DNA of 64,000 nt from an uncultured Hyphomonadaceae bacterium (lineage in GTDB: Bacteria; Pseudomonadota; Alphaproteobacteria; Caulobacterales; Hyphomonadaceae), in assembly GCA_913057945.1 (NCBI GenBank), contig CAJXOF010000009.1, forward strand, positions 1 through 64,000, read 5' to 3'. A program made the translations under genes and the position numbers. The notes below the pieces were generated by a model. The model searched no databases. It was given only the letters and a program-made list of their open reading frames with translations, and had not been told where the DNA came from. Each line of letters starts with the position of its first letter. Positions within the stretch are counted from its first letter, which is position 1. Positions 1 to 7,846 of the stretch are shown in pieces.

Positions 1-47
1 CTACACACTGCATATCGTCGGCAGCGTCAGATGTGTATAAGAGACAG
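1..47 (+). other. Illumina Nextera i5 adapter (non-genomic)
   Basis: The first 47 bases match the end of the Nextera i5 adapter: the last six bases of the P5 side (1-6), an 8-base index ACTGCATA (7-14, the index I know as S506/i506), the read-1 linker (15-28) and the 19-base transposase mosaic end (29-47). Genomic sequence starts at 48. Translated fragments of this adapter give the familiar artefact peptides MYKRQ (plus strand) and SLIHI (minus strand), both present in open frames here. The contig therefore ends at an assembly edge, and nothing left of 48 should be interpreted. Confidence 0.97.
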
Positions 48-692
48 GTCATAATTAGCGCCACCATTGTAGCCAGCGAATTCAAGGTCTTCTGCAACCT
101 TGTAGCGGTAGCCGAGGTCCAGTGTCAGCTGGTCGGAAACCTTGTAGCCGAGGCCCAGAAGGCCCTGGTAACCGAATCCGGTGTCGCTGTCAGAAAAGCC
201 GTTGGCCGCGGAGGTGTCCGTGCCATCGGTGTAAACCAGATTGTTCGCTTTCGCATTCGCGCGCAGAACGCCGATACCGAGACCGACATATGGCTGGATC
301 ACGCCTTCAGGATTGAAGTCGTAGATGCCGTTCAGCATCAGTTCCATGACTTGCAGGTTGCCTGCAGTCTGGGATACCGCGCCGATTGGGGCGACACCAT
401 TGAACGTGCCAGGAACGGTCAGGTCGTCGTCGCTATAACCAGCAGCGCCTTCAAGGCGAAAACCGTTATCGAAACCGTAGCCAAGACCAAGGTCAAAGCC
501 GAGAGATTCGTCAGCGTCGGACATACCGCCCATCGTGGCGTTGACGTCCTGCTCAGCAGGATCGTGGTCGAGCTTGCCATCAAATCCGTAGGTCGCATCG
601 GCACGGGCATACCACCCGTCCTCTGCATGTGCGACAAAGCCGGCAGACGCGAATGCGGCCGCGGCTGTCGCGCACATAAGAGTTTTCTTCAT
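48..692 (-). CDS. Outer-membrane beta-barrel protein, 3' end missing
   Basis: Probable Omp25/31-like or OmpA-like small beta-barrel of the outer membrane. Residues 1-23 form a Sec signal peptide (MKK start, Ala-rich core, cleavage after AHA), and the mature protein begins EDGWYARADATYG. The rest shows alternating aromatic/glycine strands such as LGYGFDNGFRLEG and PYVGLGIG, typical of 8-stranded barrels. ATG at 692 is preferred over TTG at 698 because AAGGGG sits at a fair distance upstream. 215 genuine residues remain; the last six residues of the open frame come from adapter. The true C-terminal strand, usually ending in an aromatic residue, is lost. The gene lies downstream of tRNA-His with about 250 bp of AT-rich leader. 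Exact function is unknown. Confidence 0.8.
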
Positions 693-946
693 ACTCAATC
701 CCCTTTTGTGTGCCGAATGACGGGATTGTCCTCGGCCGCAGGTTCATACGGGTAGAATCCCGAATGGTTCCTGAATAAACGCATTTATCAGATACTGCGA
801 CCCTTATTAGACTCGCGTATCAGTTGAATGGCGGCATTTTTGAATACCGCGACCCAATTGCAACAGATTGTTGCCAACTCGTCAAACATTGGAAGGTGTC
901 AAATCGTCAATGATTTCAACGGTCGCGCGGACTGAAATCAGGAAAA
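693..946 (-). promoter_or_regulatory. Upstream region of the outer-membrane protein gene
   Basis: This 254-base region is more AT-rich than its surroundings and holds no gene. It contains two near-identical 12-mers in the same orientation, ATACTGCGACCC at 792-803 and ATACCGCGACCC at 844-855, with starts 52 bp apart (about five helical turns). They could be binding sites for a regulator of the porin-like gene. I cannot identify the regulator or place the promoter with confidence. Confidence 0.35.
912..939 (-). terminator. Hairpin just downstream of tRNA-His
   Basis: A 7-bp inverted repeat (GATTTCA/TGAAATC at 912-918 and 933-939) with a GC-rich inner part (GGTC/GAC) lies eight bases past the CCA end of tRNA-His on the minus strand. 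It could end or help process the tRNA transcript. There is no T-run after it, so it is at best a weak intrinsic terminator. Confidence 0.3.
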
Positions 947-1023
947 TGGTACCGCCTCCCCGGCTCGAACGGGGGACCCCTAGATCCACAATCTAGTGCT
1001 CTAACCAACTGAGCTAAGGCGGC
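947..1023 (-). tRNA. tRNA-His (GTG anticodon)
   Basis: A full cloverleaf reads on the minus strand: acceptor GCCGCCT (1023-1017) with AGGCGGT (957-951), D stem GCTC/GAGC, anticodon stem CTAGA/TCTAG with loop TTGTGGA and anticodon GTG at 989-987, variable GGGTC, T stem CCCCG/CGGGG with loop TTCGAGC, then A73 and an encoded CCA (949-947). Position -1 is T (1024), not G. Position 73 is A, not C, and pair 1-72 is G-T. This is the altered tRNA-His known from a subset of Alphaproteobacteria, which have a matching divergent histidyl-tRNA synthetase. It lies 87 bp after nusG on the same strand. Confidence 0.95.
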
Positions 1024-1110
1024 ACGATGAGCGGCAAATACCGCTCAATTCGTTTGGATTCAAGCAAAACTCTGAGGCGCAACTGCACTCCAGACGAATC
1101 GCATGGCGGA

Positions 1111-1653
1111 TCAGACTTTTGCGACTTGTTCGAATTCGAGATCGACCGGAGTTCCGCGGCCAAAGATGGAGACTGTTACTTTGAGACGGCCGTTCTCCTC
1201 GTCGATTTCCTCCACAGATCCTTCGAAGCCCTGGAACGGGCCATCATTCACCTGGACCTGCTCACCGATTTCGAACGAAATCTGCGGACGTGGACGCTCA
1301 GCGGCCGAATCAGTCGACGAGCCAAGAATGCGATCGACTTCGCGCTGGCGAACCGGCAGAGGCTTCTTGCCACCTTCAGCTCCGAGGAAGCCGGACACTT
1401 TCGGCGTGTCCTTGACCAGATGATACACGTCGTCGGTCATTACGGCCTTCATCAGGACATACCCCGGGAAGTAGCGGCGCTCGACGGTCTTTTTCTTGCC
1501 GCGTGCGACTTCGACGACTTCCTCAGTCGGCACCTGCATGTCTTCGATCAGGTCTGCCAGTCCTTTGCGTTCCGCCTGCTCGAGAATGGTCGAAGCGACC
1601 TTCTTCTCGAAGTTGGAATAAGCATGGACAATGTACCATTTGGCTTCAGCCAT
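1111..1653 (-). CDS. nusG: Transcription termination/antitermination factor NusG
   Basis: NusG binds RNA polymerase and links it to Rho or to ribosomal protein S10. The 180-residue protein matches family length. The NGN domain starts WYIVHAYSNFEKKVA and contains the FPGYVLM core (about residues 62-68). A linker around 108-122 leads to a C-terminal KOW domain with VNDGPFQGFEG. It is preceded by secE with a 46-bp gap, as in most bacteria. Unusually, rplK and the ribosomal L11/L1 genes do not follow; tRNA-His does. Confidence 0.97.
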   Translation of the reverse strand: MAEAKWYIVHAYSNFEKKVASTILEQAERKGLADLIEDMQVPTEEVVEVARGKKKTVERRYFPGYVLMKAVMTDDVYHLVKDTPKVSGFLGAEGGKKPLPVRQREVDRILGSSTDSAAERPRPQISFEIGEQVQVNDGPFQGFEGSVEEIDEENGRLKVTVSIFGRGTPVDLEFEQVAKV

Positions 1654-1699
1654 GAGGCCTACGCGCTCCCTAGTGAAATGTTGACGGGCCGTTCTGGTC

Positions 1700-1909
1700 T
1701 CAGAGGCCCGTTATCGCCTTAACGGCCAAATTGATGACGAAATCGGCCAAAAACAGAAAAAGGGCGATCAGGATCGACATGATAACGACGAAAATCGTCG
1801 CCTGGATCGTTTCCTGACGGGACGTCCACGTCACCTTGTTCCCTTCGGCACGAACCTGCCGAAAGAAGGTAATTGGACCTACGCGCTTCTTGTTCACCTT
1901 ATCGGCCAT
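1700..1909 (-). CDS. secE: Preprotein translocase subunit SecE
   Basis: Small essential subunit that clamps SecY in the Sec translocon of the inner membrane. At 69 residues it is the short, single-span form common outside enterobacteria. An amphipathic N-terminal part carries the conserved FFRQVRAEGNKVTW segment (about 15-28), followed by one membrane span (about 37-62). It is the first gene of secE-nusG. No tufB or tRNA-Trp lies upstream; the next gene in that direction is an SMP-30 lactonase. Confidence 0.95.
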   Translation of the reverse strand: MADKVNKKRVGPITFFRQVRAEGNKVTWTSRQETIQATIFVVIMSILIALFLFLADFVINLAVKAITGL

Positions 1910-2035
1910 TCCGACTCTCTCTTGAAAAGCGGGGAGTTAGCGGTTTTGAGCCGCCACGTCCACGGTTAAGTACACCGGCAGCATGATCCAGACTAGGTGG
2001 GGTCTTGTGTACGGCCTGCAAGGGAAACGCTCCGA

Positions 2036-2917
2036 TCAAAGTGATTTTCCAAATTCACGCGGCGGCAACCCCGGAACCTCGACGCGAATCGCAAACAAAC
2101 TTCCCGACAGAGGCCGCGCATCCAGCTGGGGAAAGGACAGTCCTGCCCGCGCTGTCGTGATGAACAGCGTCTTCAGGTCTTCGTCACCGAACGCTACGCT
2201 GGTCGGACGCGTTGCCGCCAGAACAATGATCCGGTCGATCTCTCCCTCAGGCGTCAATCGGATCACCCGGGATGCATCCCAGAGGCAAGTCCACAGGCAC
2301 CCTTCCGAATCGATGGCCGACCCATCCGGATACCCCGCGAGTTCAAACGTGTCGGCCAGGACCTTTCGTCCTGTCAGCCTGCCCGTCTCCAAGTCATGAT
2401 CAAACGACAGGACTTCCTGCTCGGCGGAATCGCAAGTGTAGAATTTCGTTCCATCTGGCGAAAACTGGAACGTGTTGGTCATCAGAACGGATGGGAGGCG
2501 TAGCGCCTCGACCCTCCCTCCAGGGCTGAATTTATAGTAATTGCCCTGCGCGGCCTTTCCCGCATCGTCCATCGTGCCGAACCATAGCGAGCCATCCGGT
2601 GCGATGCCGCCATCATTCGTGCGATTGGTTTCCGGCTCACCCTGCAGGACCGTCAGGCGCTCATAGGCTTCGGTCGAAGGATCATAGACGCCGATTTCCT
2701 GATCGCCCGCCATCAGGATGCTGCCGTCATGTAGCGCAATCGTGCTGGCCCGGATCGGAAGGTCGTAACGGCGCGTATTGCCTGTTCGCGGATTGAACCG
2801 ATGAAGCTTGGCCCGCTTGATATCGACCCACCACAGGAAACCTTCCGACGGGCTCCAGAGCGGACCCTCGCCAAGCGTGCACCCTGTTGGCGCGACACAT
2901 TCCGGCGTCATGAACAT
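2036..2917 (-). CDS. SMP-30/gluconolactonase family sugar lactone hydrolase
   Basis: A cytoplasmic six-bladed propeller that probably opens a sugar-acid lactone. The 293 residues fit the SMP-30/regucalcin family. The divalent metal ligands expected in this family are visible: Glu17 in LGEGPLW, Asn101 in RTNDGGIAPDG, Asn148 in TNTFQFSPDG and Asp198 in YPDGSAID. GAGGAT upstream supports ATG 2917. It follows a 2-keto-3-deoxygalactonokinase-like gene by 48 bp on the same strand. Together they suggest galactonate- or arabinonate-type sugar-acid use, but the actual substrate cannot be read from sequence. Confidence 0.85.
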   Translation of the reverse strand: MFMTPECVAPTGCTLGEGPLWSPSEGFLWWVDIKRAKLHRFNPRTGNTRRYDLPIRASTIALHDGSILMAGDQEIGVYDPSTEAYERLTVLQGEPETNRTNDGGIAPDGSLWFGTMDDAGKAAQGNYYKFSPGGRVEALRLPSVLMTNTFQFSPDGTKFYTCDSAEQEVLSFDHDLETGRLTGRKVLADTFELAGYPDGSAIDSEGCLWTCLWDASRVIRLTPEGEIDRIIVLAATRPTSVAFGDEDLKTLFITTARAGLSFPQLDARPLSGSLFAIRVEVPGLPPREFGKSL

Positions 2918-2965
2918 CGAATATCCTCATCCCGGCGGTTGGCGCCGATGGGTCAATCGTATCGA

Positions 2966-3844
2966 CTAGTCTGCCAACAGACCAGCAAGCTCTGCAATCT
3001 CCCACAAGCCGTCTGTCAGGCAATCTTCCGCAGAATACTCCAGGACGTCCGCGCCGAGGGCATCCAGCGCCAAACCGTACCGGTTCACGTCGCTGTCGTC
3101 GGCAATGAGAATCACATCGTCGCCCGGATCATAATGAGCGGCGACATCCGCGCCAATCAGCAAGCCTGACAAGGCACACTCATAGTGCTGCGAAGCCAGT
3201 TGCTGCATCCAGAGCGCCGCGTGAACAGCATAGGCTGACACAGCGTTTTCCGTGTCGAGCGACCGCTCCACCCATTCCACGAATACGCTCTCGGAGAATA
3301 CCTGTTCGGGGAGCCCGGCTGAAACCGCACGCTCCCGCGCCAATATGGCCCCGTGAATTTCCTGGGTGAGTTCGGTTGTGAACCCGGTCACCCGTCCGGT
3401 CTCAAGACTGAAGTGCAGTGTCAAATCGTCTGGTATGCAGACAAGACCGGTCGGCTGGTCGATCCCGAACAGGCTGGTCTCGGCCCCACAGGTGATATCC
3501 GGCGGCGCAGTCTGGACCAGGCCGGGAATGAACAGGACGTCCTGAGCCCTGTGGAGGCTTGCGCCAATATCCTCCAGCCGGAACGGCACTCGGGGATGAT
3601 GGTTCTCCAGCCCGCTCTGCTGAGAATCCCTGCCTCCACTCACCAGAATTGGGCAGGCACCGGTGAAATCGCGCCGCCAGCTGTTAAGGACAGCCTGGAT
3701 CTGTTCGGCGCCTGGCCCCACCGGGCCTGACCGCAGATTGGTTGACTGGCACGTATGCAGCACGTCCCCGTCAGCATCATAGGCCCAAGCCCGAAAGCGG
3801 TTCCCGGTGATCGATACGCCAATGAGGGAAGGTGTGAGCGTCAT
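2966..3844 (-). CDS. Divergent 2-keto-3-deoxygalactonokinase (DgoK-like)
   Basis: 292 residues, the usual DgoK length, with the family outline recognisable: IGVSITGNRFRAW near the N-terminus, VSGGRDSQQSG at 68-78 where DgoK normally has a SGMVGSRQGW-type motif, IPGLV at 106-110, CGAETSLFG near 119-127, and a later segment where the PGTHSKW and MTGEL motifs are expected but are replaced (IPDDLTLHF and LTQEIH). It is probably a sugar-acid kinase or a relative with altered activity. Loss of the usual motifs makes catalysis uncertain. It is transcribed ahead of the lactonase, and mazG is divergent upstream. Confidence 0.6.
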   Translation of the reverse strand: MTLTPSLIGVSITGNRFRAWAYDADGDVLHTCQSTNLRSGPVGPGAEQIQAVLNSWRRDFTGACPILVSGGRDSQQSGLENHHPRVPFRLEDIGASLHRAQDVLFIPGLVQTAPPDITCGAETSLFGIDQPTGLVCIPDDLTLHFSLETGRVTGFTTELTQEIHGAILARERAVSAGLPEQVFSESVFVEWVERSLDTENAVSAYAVHAALWMQQLASQHYECALSGLLIGADVAAHYDPGDDVILIADDSDVNRYGLALDALGADVLEYSAEDCLTDGLWEIAELAGLLAD

Positions 3845-3961
3845 CTCGTCATCTATCCTGTTGGAAGGGGTGCGATTTGCGCATCCAATCCCGTCGCGTG
3901 AGTTGGAAGTCTTGTCAATCAGCCGGTCGCTTTCCGTCGGGAGTCGGGCTAGTCAGACGGA

Positions 3962-4798
3962 ATGACTGATGATGCCCCTTCCCCCCCGTCCGCCGCTGTT
4001 GCCATGTCTCGCCTGATCGAAATCATGACGAAGCTCAGGGACCCGGAAACAGGGTGTGCGTGGGATGTCGCGCAGGACTTTTCCACCATCGCCCCCTACA
4101 CGATTGAAGAGGCCTACGAAGTCGCCGACGCCATCCAGCGCAGAGACATGAACGAGTTGAAGGAAGAGCTTGGCGACCTGCTTTTCCAGGTCGTGTTCCA
4201 TAGCCAGATGGCGAAGGAGGTAGGTGCGTTTGAAATCGCCGACGTGGTCGACGCGATCACTGCCAAGATGATCCGTCGCCATCCCCACGTTTTCGGAAAT
4301 GAAGACACGCGAACGGCCGACCAACAGGTCGCCGCATGGGAAGTGATCAAGGCGCAGGAACGTGCTGGCAAGGACAAAAGCAACGGCCCCTCCAGCGCGC
4401 TGGACGGCGTCGCCCTGGCCCTGCCGTCACTGCTTCGCGCAGAGAAGCTCCAGAAGCGGGCGGCGCGAGTCGGTTTCGACTGGACCGAAGCCGGTCCCAT
4501 CTTCGACAAGCTCACCGAGGAAACCGACGAGGTCCGGGAGGCAATCGAAACCGGCGACCCGGACAAGATAGAGGATGAGCTGGGCGATTTGCTGTTTGTT
4601 GCGGCCAATCTCAGTCGTCGCCTCAATGTGGATCCCGAACAGGCCTTGCGACGCGCCAATGCAAAGTTTGAACGCCGCTTTCGTGCAATGGAAGCGCTAG
4701 CCGAAGGGGCTGGTCAGGACTTCGCGGCACTCGATATCGACGCGCAGGAAGCTCTATGGCAGCGTGTGAAACACCAGGAGCGCGTCAGGCAGGATTAA
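3962..4798 (+). CDS. mazG: Nucleoside triphosphate pyrophosphohydrolase MazG
   Basis: Hydrolyses NTPs/dNTPs to monophosphate and pyrophosphate, acting as a house-cleaning enzyme and reducing ppGpp-related signals. The 278 residues match tandem-domain MazG. The first domain has CAWDVAQDF and the metal-binding EEAYE and EELGDLLFQVVFH clusters (about 49-80). The second repeats the pattern with EETDEVREA and EDELGDLLFVAAN (about 180-220). The last 14 bases overlap the end of hflX on the other strand, so the two stop codons lie inside each other's genes. Confidence 0.95.
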   Translation: MTDDAPSPPSAAVAMSRLIEIMTKLRDPETGCAWDVAQDFSTIAPYTIEEAYEVADAIQRRDMNELKEELGDLLFQVVFHSQMAKEVGAFEIADVVDAITAKMIRRHPHVFGNEDTRTADQQVAAWEVIKAQERAGKDKSNGPSSALDGVALALPSLLRAEKLQKRAARVGFDWTEAGPIFDKLTEETDEVREAIETGDPDKIEDELGDLLFVAANLSRRLNVDPEQALRRANAKFERRFRAMEALAEGAGQDFAALDIDAQEALWQRVKHQERVRQD

Positions 4799-6101
4799 GG
4801 TCAGGAAACTCGGAATAGAATTGACCCAGCCTGTCATTGGGCAGGCGCGCTGTCATCACGACGTTCCCGCTGTCCAGTGTCGTTTCCGAAAGGACTTCCC
4901 CATTGCGGTGTAACCATGCTCTGGCTCGACCATCTTTTGCGCCCAGTTCCAATTCAATCTCGGTCGCGCCCTTTAGCAGAACGGCCTCAATGAGATCGAG
5001 CAGTTCGTCGATCCCCGTCCCCGTCAGCGCCGAGACGAGCACGGCTGGCGTGTCGAGTGGCCCACGTGCAGAGAAGGCAAGCGCCTCGGCACGATCATCT
5101 GGCAAAAGGTCGGCCTTGTTCCAGACCTCGATCATGGGCGGCAATGGCAGGCCGGTCTCAGCCTCCAATTGCTCCAATACGATCATCACATCTTCGGCCT
5201 GTTCCAGGTCTGCCCGGCTCGACCGGTCGCGCACATGCACCAGGAGGTCTGCTTGCATGGCCTCCTCCAGCGTTGCCTGAAAACTGTCGATCAGATGGGT
5301 AGGCAAATCCGTGATGAAGCCCACTGTGTCGATAAGCGCCGCTTCGCCGAGGGTGGGCAGGTCAAACCTGCGGATCGTTGGGTCCAGCGTCGCGAACGGC
5401 ATGTCGCGCGCAAATACGTCAGCGCCGGACATCTGGTTGAACAGGGTCGACTTGCCAGCATTGGTATAGCCCACCAGCGCAATTACCGGCTTTCCGCTCC
5501 GCTTGCGCCCTGCCCTTTGCACGGCGCGCGTACGCTTCACATCGTCCAGATCACGGCGCAGGCGCAGGATCTTGTCATCCAGCATCCGCCGGTCTGCTTC
5601 GAGTTGGCTTTCGCCGGGGCCAGACAGGAAGCCGCCCCCGCCCCTCTGGCGTTCAAGGTGGGTCCAGGTCCGCACCAGTCGTGATCGCTCATAAAGAAGC
5701 CGGGCCAACTCGACCTGAAGGCGGCCTTCCTTGGTCCGGGCACGCAGGCCGAAGATTTCGAGGATCAGGCCTGTCCGGTCGATGACCTTCACTTCAAGCT
5801 TTCGCTCAAGATTGCGCTGCTGCACAGGTGTGAGGTCGCCATCGATCACTGCGATGGTGCATTCGTTTTCCCGGAGGTCCTCAGCGAGCCTGTCAAGAAT
5901 GCCGCCCGATAGCAGAACGGATGAGTTCACTTTACGAACGTGCTCAGCGCGCAGGAAAGCGAGATCGCAGCCAAGCGCTTCCACGAGGCCTGCCGTTTCC
6001 TGCAGTCGGTCGTCAGTCGGTCTGTTGGCGGGTGTGAACCAAGGGATAATCACGCCAGCCACCTCGGGCACCGGCGTGCGATCAATCATCCTGTCAGTCA
6101 A
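4785..6101 (-). CDS. hflX: Ribosome-associated GTPase HflX
   Basis: HflX binds the large ribosomal subunit and can split stalled ribosomes. The 438 residues contain the N-terminal HflX domain, a basic coiled region with GGGGFLSGPGE (about 155-164) and the GTPase domain: G1 GYTNAGKST at 211-219, G3 DTVGF at 258-262, G4 NKAD at 328-331. A C-terminal cap follows. It starts 6 bp after hfq, the classic hfq-hflX pair, and is the last gene of the minus-strand run that begins at dusB. Confidence 0.96.
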   Translation of the reverse strand: MTDRMIDRTPVPEVAGVIIPWFTPANRPTDDRLQETAGLVEALGCDLAFLRAEHVRKVNSSVLLSGGILDRLAEDLRENECTIAVIDGDLTPVQQRNLERKLEVKVIDRTGLILEIFGLRARTKEGRLQVELARLLYERSRLVRTWTHLERQRGGGGFLSGPGESQLEADRRMLDDKILRLRRDLDDVKRTRAVQRAGRKRSGKPVIALVGYTNAGKSTLFNQMSGADVFARDMPFATLDPTIRRFDLPTLGEAALIDTVGFITDLPTHLIDSFQATLEEAMQADLLVHVRDRSSRADLEQAEDVMIVLEQLEAETGLPLPPMIEVWNKADLLPDDRAEALAFSARGPLDTPAVLVSALTGTGIDELLDLIEAVLLKGATEIELELGAKDGRARAWLHRNGEVLSETTLDSGNVVMTARLPNDRLGQFYSEFPDLNPA

Positions 6102-6107
6102 AGGAGC

Positions 6108-6356
6108 CTAGTCCGCATCTATTTCCTCATCAAACAATTGCACCGGGGCGCTTGGAGCAATTGTAGAGATCGCATGCTTGTAGACAAGCTGTGGCGGACG
6201 TCCGTCGCCGCGAAGCAGAACACAGAAATTGTCGAACCAAGTCACCACACCCTGCAGTTTCACGCCATTAACCAGAAAGACGGTCAACGGGGTCCGGGAT
6301 TTCCGGACGGCATTCAGGAAGGTATCTTGCAAGTTCTGTTTTTTGTCGGCGGACAT
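6108..6356 (-). CDS. hfq: RNA chaperone Hfq
   Basis: Hexameric Sm-like protein pairing small RNAs with mRNAs. At 82 residues it is the short alphaproteobacterial form without a long disordered tail. Both Sm motifs are present: the N-terminal LQDTFLN helix, [13 protein letters not shown] strand pair, and YKHAIST near residues 59-65. The tail is acidic (FDEEIDAD). It lies 79 bp after trkH and 6 bp before hflX, so it may be expressed with the ntr/trk genes or from its own promoter in the gap. Confidence 0.97.
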   Translation of the reverse strand: MSADKKQNLQDTFLNAVRKSRTPLTVFLVNGVKLQGVVTWFDNFCVLLRGDGRPPQLVYKHAISTIAPSAPVQLFDEEIDAD

Positions 6357-6435
6357 GACGGAAATCCAATCTGGCCTGTTCTTGTTATGTGTCGCGCTAA
6401 CGGGATTACAGCTCTAGTGCAAGTGGGAACAGCGG

Positions 6436-7842
6436 TTAACCCCTCCAAAAGCTGAGGGAAAGGGCCGGAATCAGCGCCAGAACCTCCAATCGCCCGAGAA
6501 TCATTGAGAAAATGGTCAATGCTTGCGCAGGCCCCGACAAATCCATCGGATAACTGCCCAGAACCGCTGCCGAGTTGGTAAGGCTCCCAATCGCGAGGCG
6601 TATGGCCGACACGAAATCTTCCCCGAGAAAGGCAAACCCCGCCATGATCAGGAAAATGGCGAGCACATAGCCAATCAGATAAACCCAGACTCCGATCACG
6701 CTGCGCTCGTTCAATTCGCGGTCCCGGAAGCGAAACCCGAGGATGGAACGCCGATATCCGAGTTGACGAAACTCCTGGCCGGCCCGCCGGGCGAGCACGA
6801 TGAAGCGCGCGATCTTGACGCCGCCCGCGGCTGACAGCGCCGATCCCCCGATCAGGGCTGGCAGGACCAATACGGGCAACGGGATGCGGTTGTAGTCGGC
6901 TGGATCGGACAGAGAGAGACCGGACGTCGACAGAGCGGACAGGGCCCACGACAATCCCTCGGTCATGTTCAGGTCTGAGGCCACGGCGAACGCGACGAAC
7001 ACGCCGAGCAAGGCGACGAACAAGGTCACTTCCGGGTCCGTGATAGCCTTCAAAGGTTTGCGATCCTTGAGCGGCAGCCAGATGGCCAGCCCCATGGCCC
7101 CAACCAACAGGCCGATCCCGAGCACGATGGACGGCAGCGTATCGAGCGGCGCCCGCATGATGCCCTGTGGATGCACCAGCCCTGTGGTCAAAGCGCTCAC
7201 GGAATCACCCAGCGCGCGCTCTGCCGGAACGCCCATGAAGACCAGTGCAGCAAACAGCACGAGAATTGATATCGCCATCAACATGCTGACCACGCGGGCA
7301 ACGCGCGGAACGGCGTCGAAAAAGCTGGTTTCCGGCACGGTGAACAGGACCGTCCGGTGAATACCCGGTCCCCCGAGGTTCAGTGCCGCCAGGACGCTGG
7401 CGGCCGCGGTGATCGTGGCGAGACCACCCAGCAGGTGCAGCATACCGCGCCACACCACGAGACTGATCGGCCATTCATTGTTCTGGACGGCAATGACGGA
7501 TTGCCCGGTCGTCGTCAGACAGGCCGTGGCCTCATGAATGGCGCTGAGTACGCTTTGATTTTCGACCCCGAGGATAAACGGCAGGCTGGTCGCCACCGGC
7601 GTGATGAACCACCAGAGGATGACGGTTCCGAGCGCGTCAGATGGTCGGGCCTTGCGCGTCGGCTTTGGGGTAAGCAACAACACGCTGCTGGAGACGACGA
7701 TGATACACAGGATCATCGCGCCAAAGGCAAATGTCTGGCTTGTCTCGCCTGCCGCGATCGCCATGAAGACCGAAGGAATCGTCGCAACCACCACAATGAG
7801 CAGCAGGAATGCGAGAACCCGGACGACAGACGCGTAATTCAT
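6436..7842 (-). CDS. trkH: TrkH-family potassium uptake channel subunit
   Basis: Inner-membrane potassium translocating subunit that works with TrkA. The 468 residues are highly hydrophobic, with four pore-loop repeats. The first pore loop keeps TTTGQS (usual TTTGAT). The others are TTGLVHPQG, TSGLSL and LTNSAAVLG; in the last the expected filter glycine appears to be Ser/Ala. It starts 4 bp after trkA, so the two are almost certainly co-transcribed, downstream of the ntrYX genes. The altered fourth loop may change selectivity or rate, which is inference. Confidence 0.9.
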   Translation of the reverse strand: MNYASVVRVLAFLLLIVVVATIPSVFMAIAAGETSQTFAFGAMILCIIVVSSSVLLLTPKPTRKARPSDALGTVILWWFITPVATSLPFILGVENQSVLSAIHEATACLTTTGQSVIAVQNNEWPISLVVWRGMLHLLGGLATITAAASVLAALNLGGPGIHRTVLFTVPETSFFDAVPRVARVVSMLMAISILVLFAALVFMGVPAERALGDSVSALTTGLVHPQGIMRAPLDTLPSIVLGIGLLVGAMGLAIWLPLKDRKPLKAITDPEVTLFVALLGVFVAFAVASDLNMTEGLSWALSALSTSGLSLSDPADYNRIPLPVLVLPALIGGSALSAAGGVKIARFIVLARRAGQEFRQLGYRRSILGFRFRDRELNERSVIGVWVYLIGYVLAIFLIMAGFAFLGEDFVSAIRLAIGSLTNSAAVLGSYPMDLSGPAQALTIFSMILGRLEVLALIPALSLSFWRG

Positions 7843-7846
7843 GGCT

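Noticed and set aside
33-755. 240-codon plus-strand open frame starting MYKRQ
   Set aside because: Its start is in the adapter, and it runs antisense to the outer-membrane protein with no recognisable domain.
6314-6949. 211-codon minus-strand frame overlapping hfq and trkH
   Set aside because: It overlaps two confident genes in another frame and is rich in Arg/Ser/Gly without domain features.
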